This document shows positions 16,461 through 22,451 of a stretch of DNA of 24,848 bases, one piece after another; position 1 is the stretch's first letter; each line of letters starts with the position of its first letter. Origin of the DNA: a virus; IMG/VR virus record IMGVR_UViG_3300017952_000097, positions 1 to 24,848 of that record. One strand, given 5' to 3'. Below the pieces are notes generated by a model. It saw only the letters and a list, made by a program, of their open reading frames with translations, made no database searches and was not told the origin of the DNA. The translations under genes and the position numbers were made by a program.

Positions 16461-16666
16461 TGGGCGAATGGATGAAACGACTTATCGAAAAGCATACTTG
16501 TTTCTTCTGCAAGGAAACTGCGGATCGTAAGGACTGTTTTACTATAAATATGGATACACTGGAGGGAAAACATAAGGTCAACATATGCCCAAAGTGTGCT
16601 AATGAATTTGACGATATTATGAAGGAATTGGAGATTGTAATTGAAGAACGAAATAACACCATTTGA
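16460..16666 (+). CDS. small zinc-ribbon-like protein
   Basis: 68 residues with paired cysteines TCFFCKE (C14, C17) and NICPKCANEF (C43, C46), the usual spacing for a treble-clef or ribbon zinc site, then an acidic helix. The start overlaps the previous stop as TAATG and the end overlaps gp62 by 26 bases. It could be a DNA- or protein-binding adaptor; function unknown. Confidence 0.72.
   Translation: MGEWMKRLIEKHTCFFCKETADRKDCFTINMDTLEGKHKVNICPKCANEFDDIMKELEIVIEERNNTI
16543..16550 (+). promoter_or_regulatory. TATAAATA box inside small zinc-protein gene
   Basis: Exact match to the T4 late -10 box, 91 bases before gp62. It lies inside coding sequence, so it may be chance; if used, it would give late expression of 62, regA and dut. 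Confidence 0.3.
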
Positions 16667-17045
16667 TTTTATTAAGGCGGCATCCGAGACTAAACAGGAC
16701 CTTATTCACGAAAGTGAAAATCCCGATCTCATCGAAAAACAGTATACGCCATATATTGTAAACCGTGGGTTTGCAAACTTTAATGATACTGTTTTGCATG
16801 CTAATGAAATGAACATGCGGTCCCATCTTTTTTCAGATGCTCAATTCCAATACTATCGCGCGGCCCTGCGCAAACGTAAACGCTGGTCCAAATGGCACAA
16901 AGCAGATAAGAATAAAGATCTTGATGCAATCCAGAATGTATATTCGTGTAATCGAACAGTTGCTAAACTTTATTTAAAGGCTCTATCTCCAGAGCAACTT
17001 GCCACTGTTCATGAAAAATTAGTAACTGGAGGTACTTCGAAATGA
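16641..17045 (+). CDS. 62: gp62 clamp loader small subunit
   Basis: 134 residues, shorter than T4 gp62 (187). The central FQYYRAALRKRKRWSKWHK aligns with the T4 segment FNYLMAAVPRGKRYGKWAK, and PFDFIKA near the start is typical of marine T4-like gp62. The start is TTG with GGAG upstream; the first ATG is at 16803 and would delete the conserved N-terminus. It lies in the 44-62-regA order known from T4. gp62 is the fifth, non-ATPase subunit of the loader. Confidence 0.85.
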   Translation: MKNEITPFDFIKAASETKQDLIHESENPDLIEKQYTPYIVNRGFANFNDTVLHANEMNMRSHLFSDAQFQYYRAALRKRKRWSKWHKADKNKDLDAIQNVYSCNRTVAKLYLKALSPEQLATVHEKLVTGGTSK

Positions 17046-17099
17046 TATATCCTACAGTTTGTCGCCAATAATAACTATAATAAAAAAGGTGAAAATATT

Positions 17100-17504
17100 A
17101 TGCAAGAGGAAGATATTTTTAAGGGTGTAGGTGTAGAAGTAAGGCTACCAACTCAAGATAGTTTTTTAAAAATTAAAGAAACGCTAACAAGAATTGGAAT
17201 TTCGTCTCGGAAGGAACGTAAACTTTACCAGTCGTGTCACATTCTACACAAAAAAGGTAGATATGCAATTCTCCATTTTAAAGAATTATTCATTCTGGAT
17301 GGTAAACAAAATACGTTTACGGATGAGGATAGAGCCCGAAGAAATACGATTGTGAATCTTTTGGATGAATGGGATCTACTAGAGCTGGTGGACCCAAAAT
17401 CAACTGAAGATCCAGTCGCACCACTCAATCAAATTAAAATTATTTCTTTTAAAGAGAAAAACAACTGGGACCTTGAAGTCAAATACAATATTGGGAAAAA
17501 ATAA
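17100..17504 (+). CDS. regA: RegA translational repressor
   Basis: 134 residues; T4 RegA is 122. FLKIKETLTRIGISSRKERK, LYQSCHILHKKGRYAILHFKE and the C-terminal IKIISFKEKNNWDLEVKYNIG match RegA closely. It binds mRNA around start codons of early genes, including its own and those of the clamp loader in T4. The leader (17046-17099) is AU-rich with AAAAAAGGTG before AUAUUAUG, a plausible self-binding site. The first ten or so residues are longer than in T4. Confidence 0.94.
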   Translation: MQEEDIFKGVGVEVRLPTQDSFLKIKETLTRIGISSRKERKLYQSCHILHKKGRYAILHFKELFILDGKQNTFTDEDRARRNTIVNLLDEWDLLELVDPKSTEDPVAPLNQIKIISFKEKNNWDLEVKYNIGKK

Positions 17505-17507
17505 ATT

Positions 17508-18020
17508 ATGTTGAAAATCTATGTTATGAATGAAAATGCGGAAATGCCCTCCTTTGCTACGGAGGGCTCTGCATGTTTTGATATTAAAGCATGTATCCAA
17601 CTCGGTACAGAGGTCACATCCTATAACACATGGAATAAAAAAACAAAGGTTATTCCTAAAGTTATTGCAGGTGTTCCGTCAATTCAGATCACTCCAGGAG
17701 ACCGAGTATTGGTTCCGACTGGTCTAATTTTTGACATCCCAGAAAAACATGTTTTAAAACTGTATAATAGGTCGAGCACAGGTTTGAAAAAAGGCCTGAT
17801 GCTTCCTAATAGTGTCGGCATTATTGATAGTGATTATGTAGAGCAATCGTTTATAATGCTACAAAATATGTCTGAAAGTCTTGTCGTAATCCAACACGGT
17901 GAGCGACTTGCACAGGCAATGTTGGAACCAGTATATGATTATTCATTGATGGTTTCTGAGGAAAAACCTCAACAAAAAACGTCGAGAGACGGAGGCTTCG
18001 GTAGTACCGGAGATAAATAA
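17508..18020 (+). CDS. dut: trimeric dUTPase
   Basis: 170 residues. Motif 1 SACFDIKA, motif 2 YNRSSTGLKKG, motif 3 NSVGIIDSDY with the catalytic Asp, motif 4 HGERLAQAML and the glycine-rich motif 5 RDGGFGSTG are all present. It hydrolyses dUTP to dUMP, limiting uracil in DNA and feeding dTMP synthesis. An insertion of about 20 residues follows motif 1 (LGTEVTSYNTWNKKTK). It follows regA by 3 bases. Confidence 0.94.
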   Translation: MLKIYVMNENAEMPSFATEGSACFDIKACIQLGTEVTSYNTWNKKTKVIPKVIAGVPSIQITPGDRVLVPTGLIFDIPEKHVLKLYNRSSTGLKKGLMLPNSVGIIDSDYVEQSFIMLQNMSESLVVIQHGERLAQAMLEPVYDYSLMVSEEKPQQKTSRDGGFGSTGDK

Positions 18021-18027
18021 ATGTGGT

Positions 18028-18055
18028 CCTAGGGGTTGACATTGTCAATCCTAGG
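18028..18055. repeat. inverted repeat enclosing the hsp20 -35 box
   Basis: CCTAGG, then TTGACA, a central T, TGTCAA, then CCTAGG again: two nested complementary pairs. It forms a roughly 12-bp stem with a small bulge. The left inner arm is the -35 box of the downstream promoter. It could be an operator or a weak end-of-transcript hairpin for dut. Confidence 0.65.
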
Positions 18056-18064
18056 TACTATATT
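18036..18064 (+). promoter_or_regulatory. sigma70-type promoter for hsp20
   Basis: TTGACA at 18036-18041 (perfect), 17-nt spacer, TATATT at 18059-18064, giving a 5' leader of about 60 bases before hsp20. Confidence 0.83.
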
Positions 18065-18071
18065 AACTAAA

Positions 18072-18134
18072 GGAACGCCTTACGGGTTCCGCTTCAAAAT
18101 AATCTTGCTTAATTAAAAAGGAGATAGCAAAATG
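18072..18134 (+). promoter_or_regulatory. structured hsp20 leader, possible RNA thermometer
   Basis: The leader holds a GGAAC / GTTCC hairpin (18072-18090). It then has CUUGCUU (18104-18110), whose UUGCU is complementary to AGCAA at 18126-18130 next to the AUG, with the ribosome site AGGAG (18119-18123) in the enclosed loop. UUGCU-type elements beside the ribosome site occur in ROSE thermometers of small heat-shock genes. The pairing is short, so this is a candidate only. Confidence 0.35.
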
Positions 18135-18593
18135 AATACACGTAGACTAACTACAGAACTTCTGAACGATCCGTTCTTTATTGGCTTTGACCGCGTACTT
18201 GATCGAATGAGAGACGCAACACCAGGCCAAACAAATTACCCTCCCTATAACATCGTAAAAGTTGACGAAGACAACTATGCCATTGAGTTGGCTGTCGCTG
18301 GGTTCAACAAGAATGAGCTCACTATTGAGCTTAAAGAAGGTGTTCTCTATATTGAGGGCAAAAAGAGCCATGATGATGTTGACGAATCAACTCAATATCT
18401 TCATAAAGGTATTTCGGCTCGTTCGTTCCGTCGCAGCTTCACACTTTCTGATACGATCGTTGTGAGAGGTGCCGACTTTAATGATGGTATTTTGAAGATT
18501 AATCTTGAAAATGTAATCCCTGAGGAAAAGAAACCTAGGGTCATTGAAATCGGTGGTGGTTCAACATTTGATCAAGAACTACTAACCGAATAA
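18132..18593 (+). CDS. Hsp20-family small heat-shock protein
   Basis: 153 residues. The alpha-crystallin domain runs from about 38 (PPYNIVKVDEDNYAIELAVA) to 140, with VAGFNKNELTIEL and FRRSFTLSDTIVVRGADFND, ending in a conserved-type RVIEI tail that binds neighbouring subunits. ATP-independent holdase, common in marine T4-like phages and thought to protect virion assembly or host proteins. It has its own promoter and a strong ribosome site (AAGGAG), and is followed by a terminator. Confidence 0.94.
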   Translation: MNTRRLTTELLNDPFFIGFDRVLDRMRDATPGQTNYPPYNIVKVDEDNYAIELAVAGFNKNELTIELKEGVLYIEGKKSHDDVDESTQYLHKGISARSFRRSFTLSDTIVVRGADFNDGILKINLENVIPEEKKPRVIEIGGGSTFDQELLTE

Positions 18594-18615
18594 ATTTTAT
18601 TATTATGAAGAACAG

Positions 18616-18646
18616 TAGGAGGTCGTTCAGGCCTCCTATTTTATTT
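18616..18646 (+). terminator. intrinsic terminator after hsp20
   Basis: 7-bp stem TAGGAGG / CCTCCTA with a 9-base loop, followed by TTTTATTT. It lies between hsp20 and the peroxiredoxin gene. Confidence 0.75.
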
Positions 18647-18667
18647 CACAACACACAGGAGACAAAT

Positions 18668-19228
18668 ATGAAAAACCTATGCGTACCAAATGTTACTTTT
18701 AAAACACGAGTTCGTGATGACAGTATTGATGGACCAAATCCTTACCGTTGGCAGGATGTAACAAGCAAAGACTATTTTGATGGTAAAAGAGTCCTAGTAT
18801 TTTCACTTCCAGGTGCATTTACACCAACATGTTCCACATATCAAGTTCCAGGCTTTGAAGAAAACTATAACAAGATTCGTGATCTTGGTATTGATGAAAT
18901 TTACTGTGTATCAGTAAACGATTCGTTTGTAATGAATAAGTGGGCAAAGGATCAATGTGTCGAGCGCATTAAAATGATCCCAGATGGTAATGGCCAATTC
19001 ACTCGTCAAATGGGAATGCTTGTCGAAAAGGAAAATCTTGGTTTCGGTACTCGTTCTTGGCGTTATGCGATGGTTGTCAATAACGGTGTCGTAGAAGCTT
19101 GGTTTGAAGAACCAGGTCGCCGTGATAATGCTGACGATGATCCATATGGTGTCACATCACCAGAAAATGTTCTTGAGTATTTGGAAAATCAAAGCACAAC
19201 TTCTGAGAGGGAATTAGAGGTAGCTTAA
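18668..19228 (+). CDS. peroxiredoxin (Prx5/AhpC-TSA family)
   Basis: 186 residues from the ATG at 18668, preceded by CAGGAG; the longer frame from 18605 would begin before the hsp20 terminator and is rejected. The active site PGAFTPTCSTYQVPGF has peroxidatic C55 with T52, as in Prx5-type enzymes. The later segments VSVNDSFVMNKWAKDQ and RYAMVVNNGVVEAWFEEPG also fit. It reduces peroxides using a thiol donor and may protect the infected cell from oxidative stress. No sigma70 promoter is obvious between it and the hsp20 terminator, so it may depend on read-through. Confidence 0.92.
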   Translation: MKNLCVPNVTFKTRVRDDSIDGPNPYRWQDVTSKDYFDGKRVLVFSLPGAFTPTCSTYQVPGFEENYNKIRDLGIDEIYCVSVNDSFVMNKWAKDQCVERIKMIPDGNGQFTRQMGMLVEKENLGFGTRSWRYAMVVNNGVVEAWFEEPGRRDNADDDPYGVTSPENVLEYLENQSTTSERELEVA

Positions 19229-19238
19229 TTTGTCTACA

Positions 19239-19255
19239 TATTCGGAATCCGAATA
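19239..19255. repeat. 17-bp perfect palindrome
   Basis: TATTCGGA, a central A, TCCGAATA. It lies 11 bases after the peroxiredoxin stop. Too tight for a full hairpin without opening the centre; it could be a protein-binding site or a short stem with loop GAATC. No T-run follows. Confidence 0.55.
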
Positions 19256-19297
19256 CCAGGTTTATTGATAATGTATACCTTAGTTGACACCTTGCTG

Positions 19298-19305
19298 TAT
19301 AAATA
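19298..19305 (+). promoter_or_regulatory. T4-type late promoter box for DUF1127 unit
   Basis: Exact TATAAATA in non-coding sequence, 83 bases before the ATG at 19388. A TTGACA at 19284 is too close to pair with it as a sigma70 promoter, so late use is more likely. Confidence 0.68.
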
Positions 19306-19324
19306 ATTTCGTAAAAGGGTTAAA

Positions 19325-19343
19325 CCAAAGTATTATACTTTGG
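19325..19343. repeat. 19-bp perfect inverted repeat in late leader
   Basis: CCAAAGTAT, a central T, ATACTTTGG, within the leader of the DUF1127 gene and followed by an imperfect CATAT repeat (about 19350-19370). As RNA it can form a 7-bp stem with loop ATTAT. It may protect or process the mRNA, or bind a regulator. Confidence 0.55.
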
Positions 19344-19387
19344 ACCGGATCACATCATATCATATCATACACAAGGAGTAAAACGAA

Positions 19388-19627
19388 ATGACTATTTCAA
19401 CAATAGCGGGTGTCAACTTCCCCGTGTTCAATATACCATCTTTTTTCTCTCGTCTTGCCATTAAATATAAAGCATGGGTAGCAGCAAAAGCAACGGTCAA
19501 AGAATTATCCTCACTATCTGACAGAGAACTGGCAGACATTGGACTTCATCGTGGTGCAATCAAAGGTATTGCTCAGGAACATTATGATGAAATTGTTACC
19601 AATGCTAATCTAAAGGGGAGGGTGTAA
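19388..19627 (+). CDS. DUF1127 (YjiS-like) small protein
   Basis: 79 residues. KELSSLSDRELADIGLHRGAI (about 38-58) is the hallmark of DUF1127, a family of short proteins common in alpha- and gammaproteobacteria, often linked to stress or phosphate responses and in some cases RNA binding. The N-terminal 30 residues are hydrophobic or aromatic. Ribosome site AAGGAG. The end overlaps the next gene as TAATG. It has probably been taken from or exchanged with a host; its role in infection is unknown. Confidence 0.88.
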   Translation: MTISTIAGVNFPVFNIPSFFSRLAIKYKAWVAAKATVKELSSLSDRELADIGLHRGAIKGIAQEHYDEIVTNANLKGRV

Positions 19628-19809
19628 TGGCTGTAGCATATAGACAACCCACTTTTAAAAATCCATTTCCAGGAATGTTTAAGCGCATTTTTACAGGAAT
19701 GATTAATGCATGTGAACACGCTGGTCGTTCTCGTGCTGCTTCCGAACTTGCCAAAATGGGAAGATACGAAGACGCAAAAAGAATTATGCTGGAGGCAAAC
19801 CGTGACTGA
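19627..19809 (+). CDS. small basic protein coupled to DUF1127 gene
   Basis: 60 residues, basic. FKRIFTGMINACEHAGRSRA then ASELAKMGRYEDAKRIM resembles the helix-turn-helix-like layout of short DUF1127-neighbour proteins, though it lacks the LSDRELxDIGL motif. It overlaps both neighbours (1 and 8 bases). Function unknown. Confidence 0.7.
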   Translation: MAVAYRQPTFKNPFPGMFKRIFTGMINACEHAGRSRAASELAKMGRYEDAKRIMLEANRD

Positions 19810-19909
19810 TCAAATTAAAGCTATTTTTAATGCTGCAATTTTGGTGTCAATAATTTTTGGAACACTTGTGGCATTTATTGGATTGTCACTTACACAATAC
19901 ACAATTTAA
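19802..19909 (+). CDS. 35-residue single-span membrane peptide
   Basis: GTG start overlapping the previous stop by 8 bases; 35 codons with one hydrophobic span (about 9-30, including AAILVSIIFGTLVAFIG). It is too short for standard gene finders, but the overlap is the same as for its neighbours and the span is a clean membrane helix. It could be a small regulator of a membrane complex or a lysis-related peptide; unproven. Confidence 0.55.
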   Translation: MTDQIKAIFNAAILVSIIFGTLVAFIGLSLTQYTI

Positions 19910-19912
19910 TTG

Positions 19913-19941
19913 TTGACTTATAAATAAAATAGTGATATATT
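19913..19941 (+). promoter_or_regulatory. overlapping sigma70 and late promoters
   Basis: TTGACT at 19913-19918, 17-nt spacer, TATATT at 19936-19941. The spacer begins with TATAAATA (19919-19926), an exact T4 late box. The next gene could thus be read from two sites at different times. Confidence 0.7.
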
Positions 19942-19976
19942 ATAATCACGCCAACACACAACACAGGAGGAAGATG

Positions 19977-20201
19977 ATGATGGCCAATAAAAATCCGTTT
20001 GAAATTCGTGCAGAAATGCTCACACTAGCAAAAGACTACATGGATCAGCAATATTATATGAATAAAGAATTTGCTGAGAAGATGTTCGAAGCTGGACAGA
20101 AAACAATGGAAGAAGTGCAAGAGGCTTGCAAAATGTATTCCGTTGAGGATCTAATGGAAAAGGCAAAGGAAATGTATTCCTTTGTGTCCAAAAAAGACTA
20201 A
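19977..20201 (+). CDS. small helical protein, unknown
   Basis: 74 residues from the middle of three ATGs (19974, 19977, 19980), which gives 6-base spacing from AGGAGG; the other two are possible. KNPFEIRAEMLTLAKDYMDQ starts a mostly helical, Met/Glu/Lys-rich protein ending FVSKKD. Similar short proteins starting with NPFEIR seem to occur in marine T4-like phages, but I know no function. It is the last plus-strand gene before the convergent terminator, and its strong ribosome site and double promoter suggest high expression. Confidence 0.72.
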   Translation: MMANKNPFEIRAEMLTLAKDYMDQQYYMNKEFAEKMFEAGQKTMEEVQEACKMYSVEDLMEKAKEMYSFVSKKD

Positions 20202-20234
20202 AACTGAGGGACCTTCGGGTCCCTTTTTAGTTTA
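20201..20234. terminator. bidirectional intrinsic terminator between convergent modules
   Basis: GGGACC, tetraloop TTCG, GGTCCC (20208-20223) followed by TTTTT on the plus strand; an outer AAACT / AGTTT pair can extend it. On the minus strand the same stem is followed by TCAGTTTT. It overlaps the stop of the minus-strand tape-measure-like gene and separates early plus-strand genes from late virion genes. Confidence 0.9.
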
Positions 20235-22278
20235 CACCTTGTGGTAGGATTCTAAACGGTCCACCTCCACCACCACCGTTATTAAAGAGCGTTGTGGTTT
20301 GCATTACACTACCACCTTGAATAACATTATTAACATTAGGTGCGACAGTAGGTGCGTTATGAATTACGATTGGATTGCCACCACTAGATGAACCTTCTAC
20401 TCTTGCCAAGACACCTTCCATTCCTGATACACGGGGTTCCATATTTTTCTGTAAACTATATACCTGAGCCAAAAGATCACCTGCGGCACTATTTCTAGGC
20501 ACGACCGCCTCTTTACCATGTAACATTACAAGACGCCCATCACCAAAGTCTTTAAAGCCGTTTGTTCCCTTATTATATTCAGGTATTCCAAGATCCTCCA
20601 GCGATGCACCACCTGCTAGTTCTCGGGCCATATCTATTTGGCTGCGACTAAATCTTATACCGCCAAAATCTGCCATATTATTTCGACTAAGCCTTCTGCG
20701 CTGCCCCTTTGTCAATTTACCACCAGCCTCAAAAAATGATTGTAAACTATCATATTCAGTTGTATTACCTTGGCGATCCGTTATTGATAATGCCTGTGAT
20801 GTTACTCTTTCAAAGTCGCCGCGCTTAGCAATTGATGGATCGTCACCAAGCAGCATTGATATAACCCATACACCAAATTCATCCGGTGTCAACATGCCAG
20901 CAGCAATAGCAGCACCAGCACCACCTAATAGAGCTCCCCAAGGACCACCCATTGCAAAACCAGCAATTGCCCCTATGGAACCAGCACCACTAGATACAAT
21001 CAACGTACCTACGATTGGACCTGCAGCTTGAATTTTTTCCTGATGAGATCTTTTCTTGTCAACATCTCCGAAAATTACATATAAATTATATACGTCATAT
21101 ATTGTAAATGCGACACCAGCAATAACAAATGCTCTTACCGCATATTTAAAGAATTTTGAATATTTTGGATCCAACGTCTTAGCTAATTCAGCAGCGGCAT
21201 CATCTAGGCTTGCAAACGTTCCGCCTTCCGCGTTTCTCAAAACAGTAGTACCATTGGCGTTCGTAGTAAGATTAAACTTTTTTAATTTTCCAGCATCTTG
21301 TTTTATTTGTGCTTTTTGTTCCGGTGTCATACCTGATGTTGGAGATTTAGATATTAAGTCAGCTTTTGCCTGAGGCGGAAGATTAGCTGGATCACCACTT
21401 GTAGTGGTTTTTGGGGTTGGAGATGTTTGTGTTTGTGTTTTTGTTTTTGTATTTGGCCCATCGCCTGGGCCGTCTGCATTTATACCATTTGTTCTTTTAA
21501 CCGCATTCTCGACCGCCTTTTCAATGTCTGCTTGCATCTTAGCAATTCTTCGTTTGTCAAGAAATCTCTTATACATAGCCACACCAGTAATTAATGCTAA
21601 ATTTAATTCTAATAAATTATCCCAAATAAAGCTTGCGACGCCAGACCATGAAGAAATTGATTCTTTAAAATCTGCCCAGCCCTCTCTTGCTGCGGCAATA
21701 TCGTCTTTTAAGCCTTTGAGTTGTTTATTTAATTCAATCATGGTTTCATCAAATTTTATTTGAGATACATTATATAATTTTGTGGCAGTATCTCCAATGG
21801 AAGTTTCCATTTTTGTAAACGCACCATCATATTTTTTGTCAATATATCCCTTTGCCAAATTATATAATGCGAAACCACCAGCACCTATAATAAACAGATC
21901 CTTTAAATTCCTCATTATGCCGCCTTCCATTAAAGCACCAAGAACCGATTCTTTTTTTCCTTGATCGGTTGCTTGGGTTTGAGCAGCGGTTGGTGTTTTG
22001 GTATAATCAGGTTTATCTTTTTCGGTGTCTCTAGCAAGTTCAGCAAGATCAGCCTCACGTCTCCTTGCCTCTGCAACCTCCTTGGCTATTCCTGCTTGTT
22101 CTCTCAGAATGTCTGTCTGAAACATCATTTCATTTCTGATATTTTGAAATACCGGCATGAATTTATCTAGTTTAATACTGACTTCTCTAATAGAGTTCTT
22201 GCCAGTATTTCGCACTAGATCGCCCTCGGCCTTGAGCCTTGCCAAAATAGCCTTTGTTTCGTCTGACATATCAGCCAT
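20227..22278 (-). CDS. tape-measure-like tail protein
   Basis: 683 residues. The N-terminal 100 are helical and charged. Hydrophobic stretches follow near 130-150 (DLFIIGAGGFALYNLAKG), about 385-410, and an Ala/Gly-rich one at about 430-470. A Thr/Gln/Pro-rich linker lies near 275-300, and the C-terminus is Asn/Gly-rich (FNNGGGGGGPF). Length and composition suit a tail-length ruler or hub protein like T4 gp29 (590), and its place directly after the gp26/frameshift gene is where tape-measure genes sit in long-tailed phages. I do not recognise a sequence match, so the name rests on position and composition. The stop lies in the terminator. Confidence 0.6.
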   Translation of the reverse strand: MADMSDETKAILARLKAEGDLVRNTGKNSIREVSIKLDKFMPVFQNIRNEMMFQTDILREQAGIAKEVAEARRREADLAELARDTEKDKPDYTKTPTAAQTQATDQGKKESVLGALMEGGIMRNLKDLFIIGAGGFALYNLAKGYIDKKYDGAFTKMETSIGDTATKLYNVSQIKFDETMIELNKQLKGLKDDIAAAREGWADFKESISSWSGVASFIWDNLLELNLALITGVAMYKRFLDKRRIAKMQADIEKAVENAVKRTNGINADGPGDGPNTKTKTQTQTSPTPKTTTSGDPANLPPQAKADLISKSPTSGMTPEQKAQIKQDAGKLKKFNLTTNANGTTVLRNAEGGTFASLDDAAAELAKTLDPKYSKFFKYAVRAFVIAGVAFTIYDVYNLYVIFGDVDKKRSHQEKIQAAGPIVGTLIVSSGAGSIGAIAGFAMGGPWGALLGGAGAAIAAGMLTPDEFGVWVISMLLGDDPSIAKRGDFERVTSQALSITDRQGNTTEYDSLQSFFEAGGKLTKGQRRRLSRNNMADFGGIRFSRSQIDMARELAGGASLEDLGIPEYNKGTNGFKDFGDGRLVMLHGKEAVVPRNSAAGDLLAQVYSLQKNMEPRVSGMEGVLARVEGSSSGGNPIVIHNAPTVAPNVNNVIQGGSVMQTTTLFNNGGGGGGPFRILPQGVN

Positions 22279-22280
22279 AG

Positions 22281-22451
22281 TTAGTTACCTTCGTTTTGCT
22301 TTTCTATATAATTAATTAACATTTGGAAATATAAATCTCTTTCATAAGGCATCAGATTTTCAATATCACTTATTGAGTATTTATGGTGCTGAGCCAGGGA
22401 GAATGTCATCTGATAATATTCACCCAAACTCGTGTGGCTCAGCACTAGATA
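22281..22451 (-). CDS. -1 frameshift extension of gp26 (tail assembly chaperone-like)
   Basis: This frame has no suitable independent start, but is open for 56 codons if ribosomes slip -1 at the T7 run at the end of gp26. The first codon is TAT at 22451. Its protein contains SLGEYYQMTFSLAQHHKYS and LMPYERDLYFQMLINYIEK, sequence that looks like real protein and like the C-terminal part of frameshifted tail chaperones. The stop at 22283-22281 is 2 bases before the tape-measure ATG. The fusion would be about 288 residues. By analogy with the lambda G-GT system, the extension would bind the tape measure or tube subunits during tail assembly. Confidence 0.72.
   Translation of the reverse strand, partial: YLVLSHTSLGEYYQMTFSLAQHHKYSISDIENLMPYERDLYFQMLINYIEKQNEGN

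Noticed and set aside
17042-17071. 9-codon ATG frame overlapping the gp62 stop
   Set aside because: Too short to support; the interval is better read as the regA leader.
18605-18667. Upstream extension of the peroxiredoxin frame
   Set aside because: It runs through the hsp20 terminator hairpin; the ATG at 18668 has CAGGAG upstream and matches family length.
21056-22170. Plus-strand open frames opposite the tape-measure-like gene
   Set aside because: Hydrophobic low-complexity translations, no ribosome sites, and they mirror the Ala/Thr/Lys-rich minus-strand gene; explained as antisense shadows.
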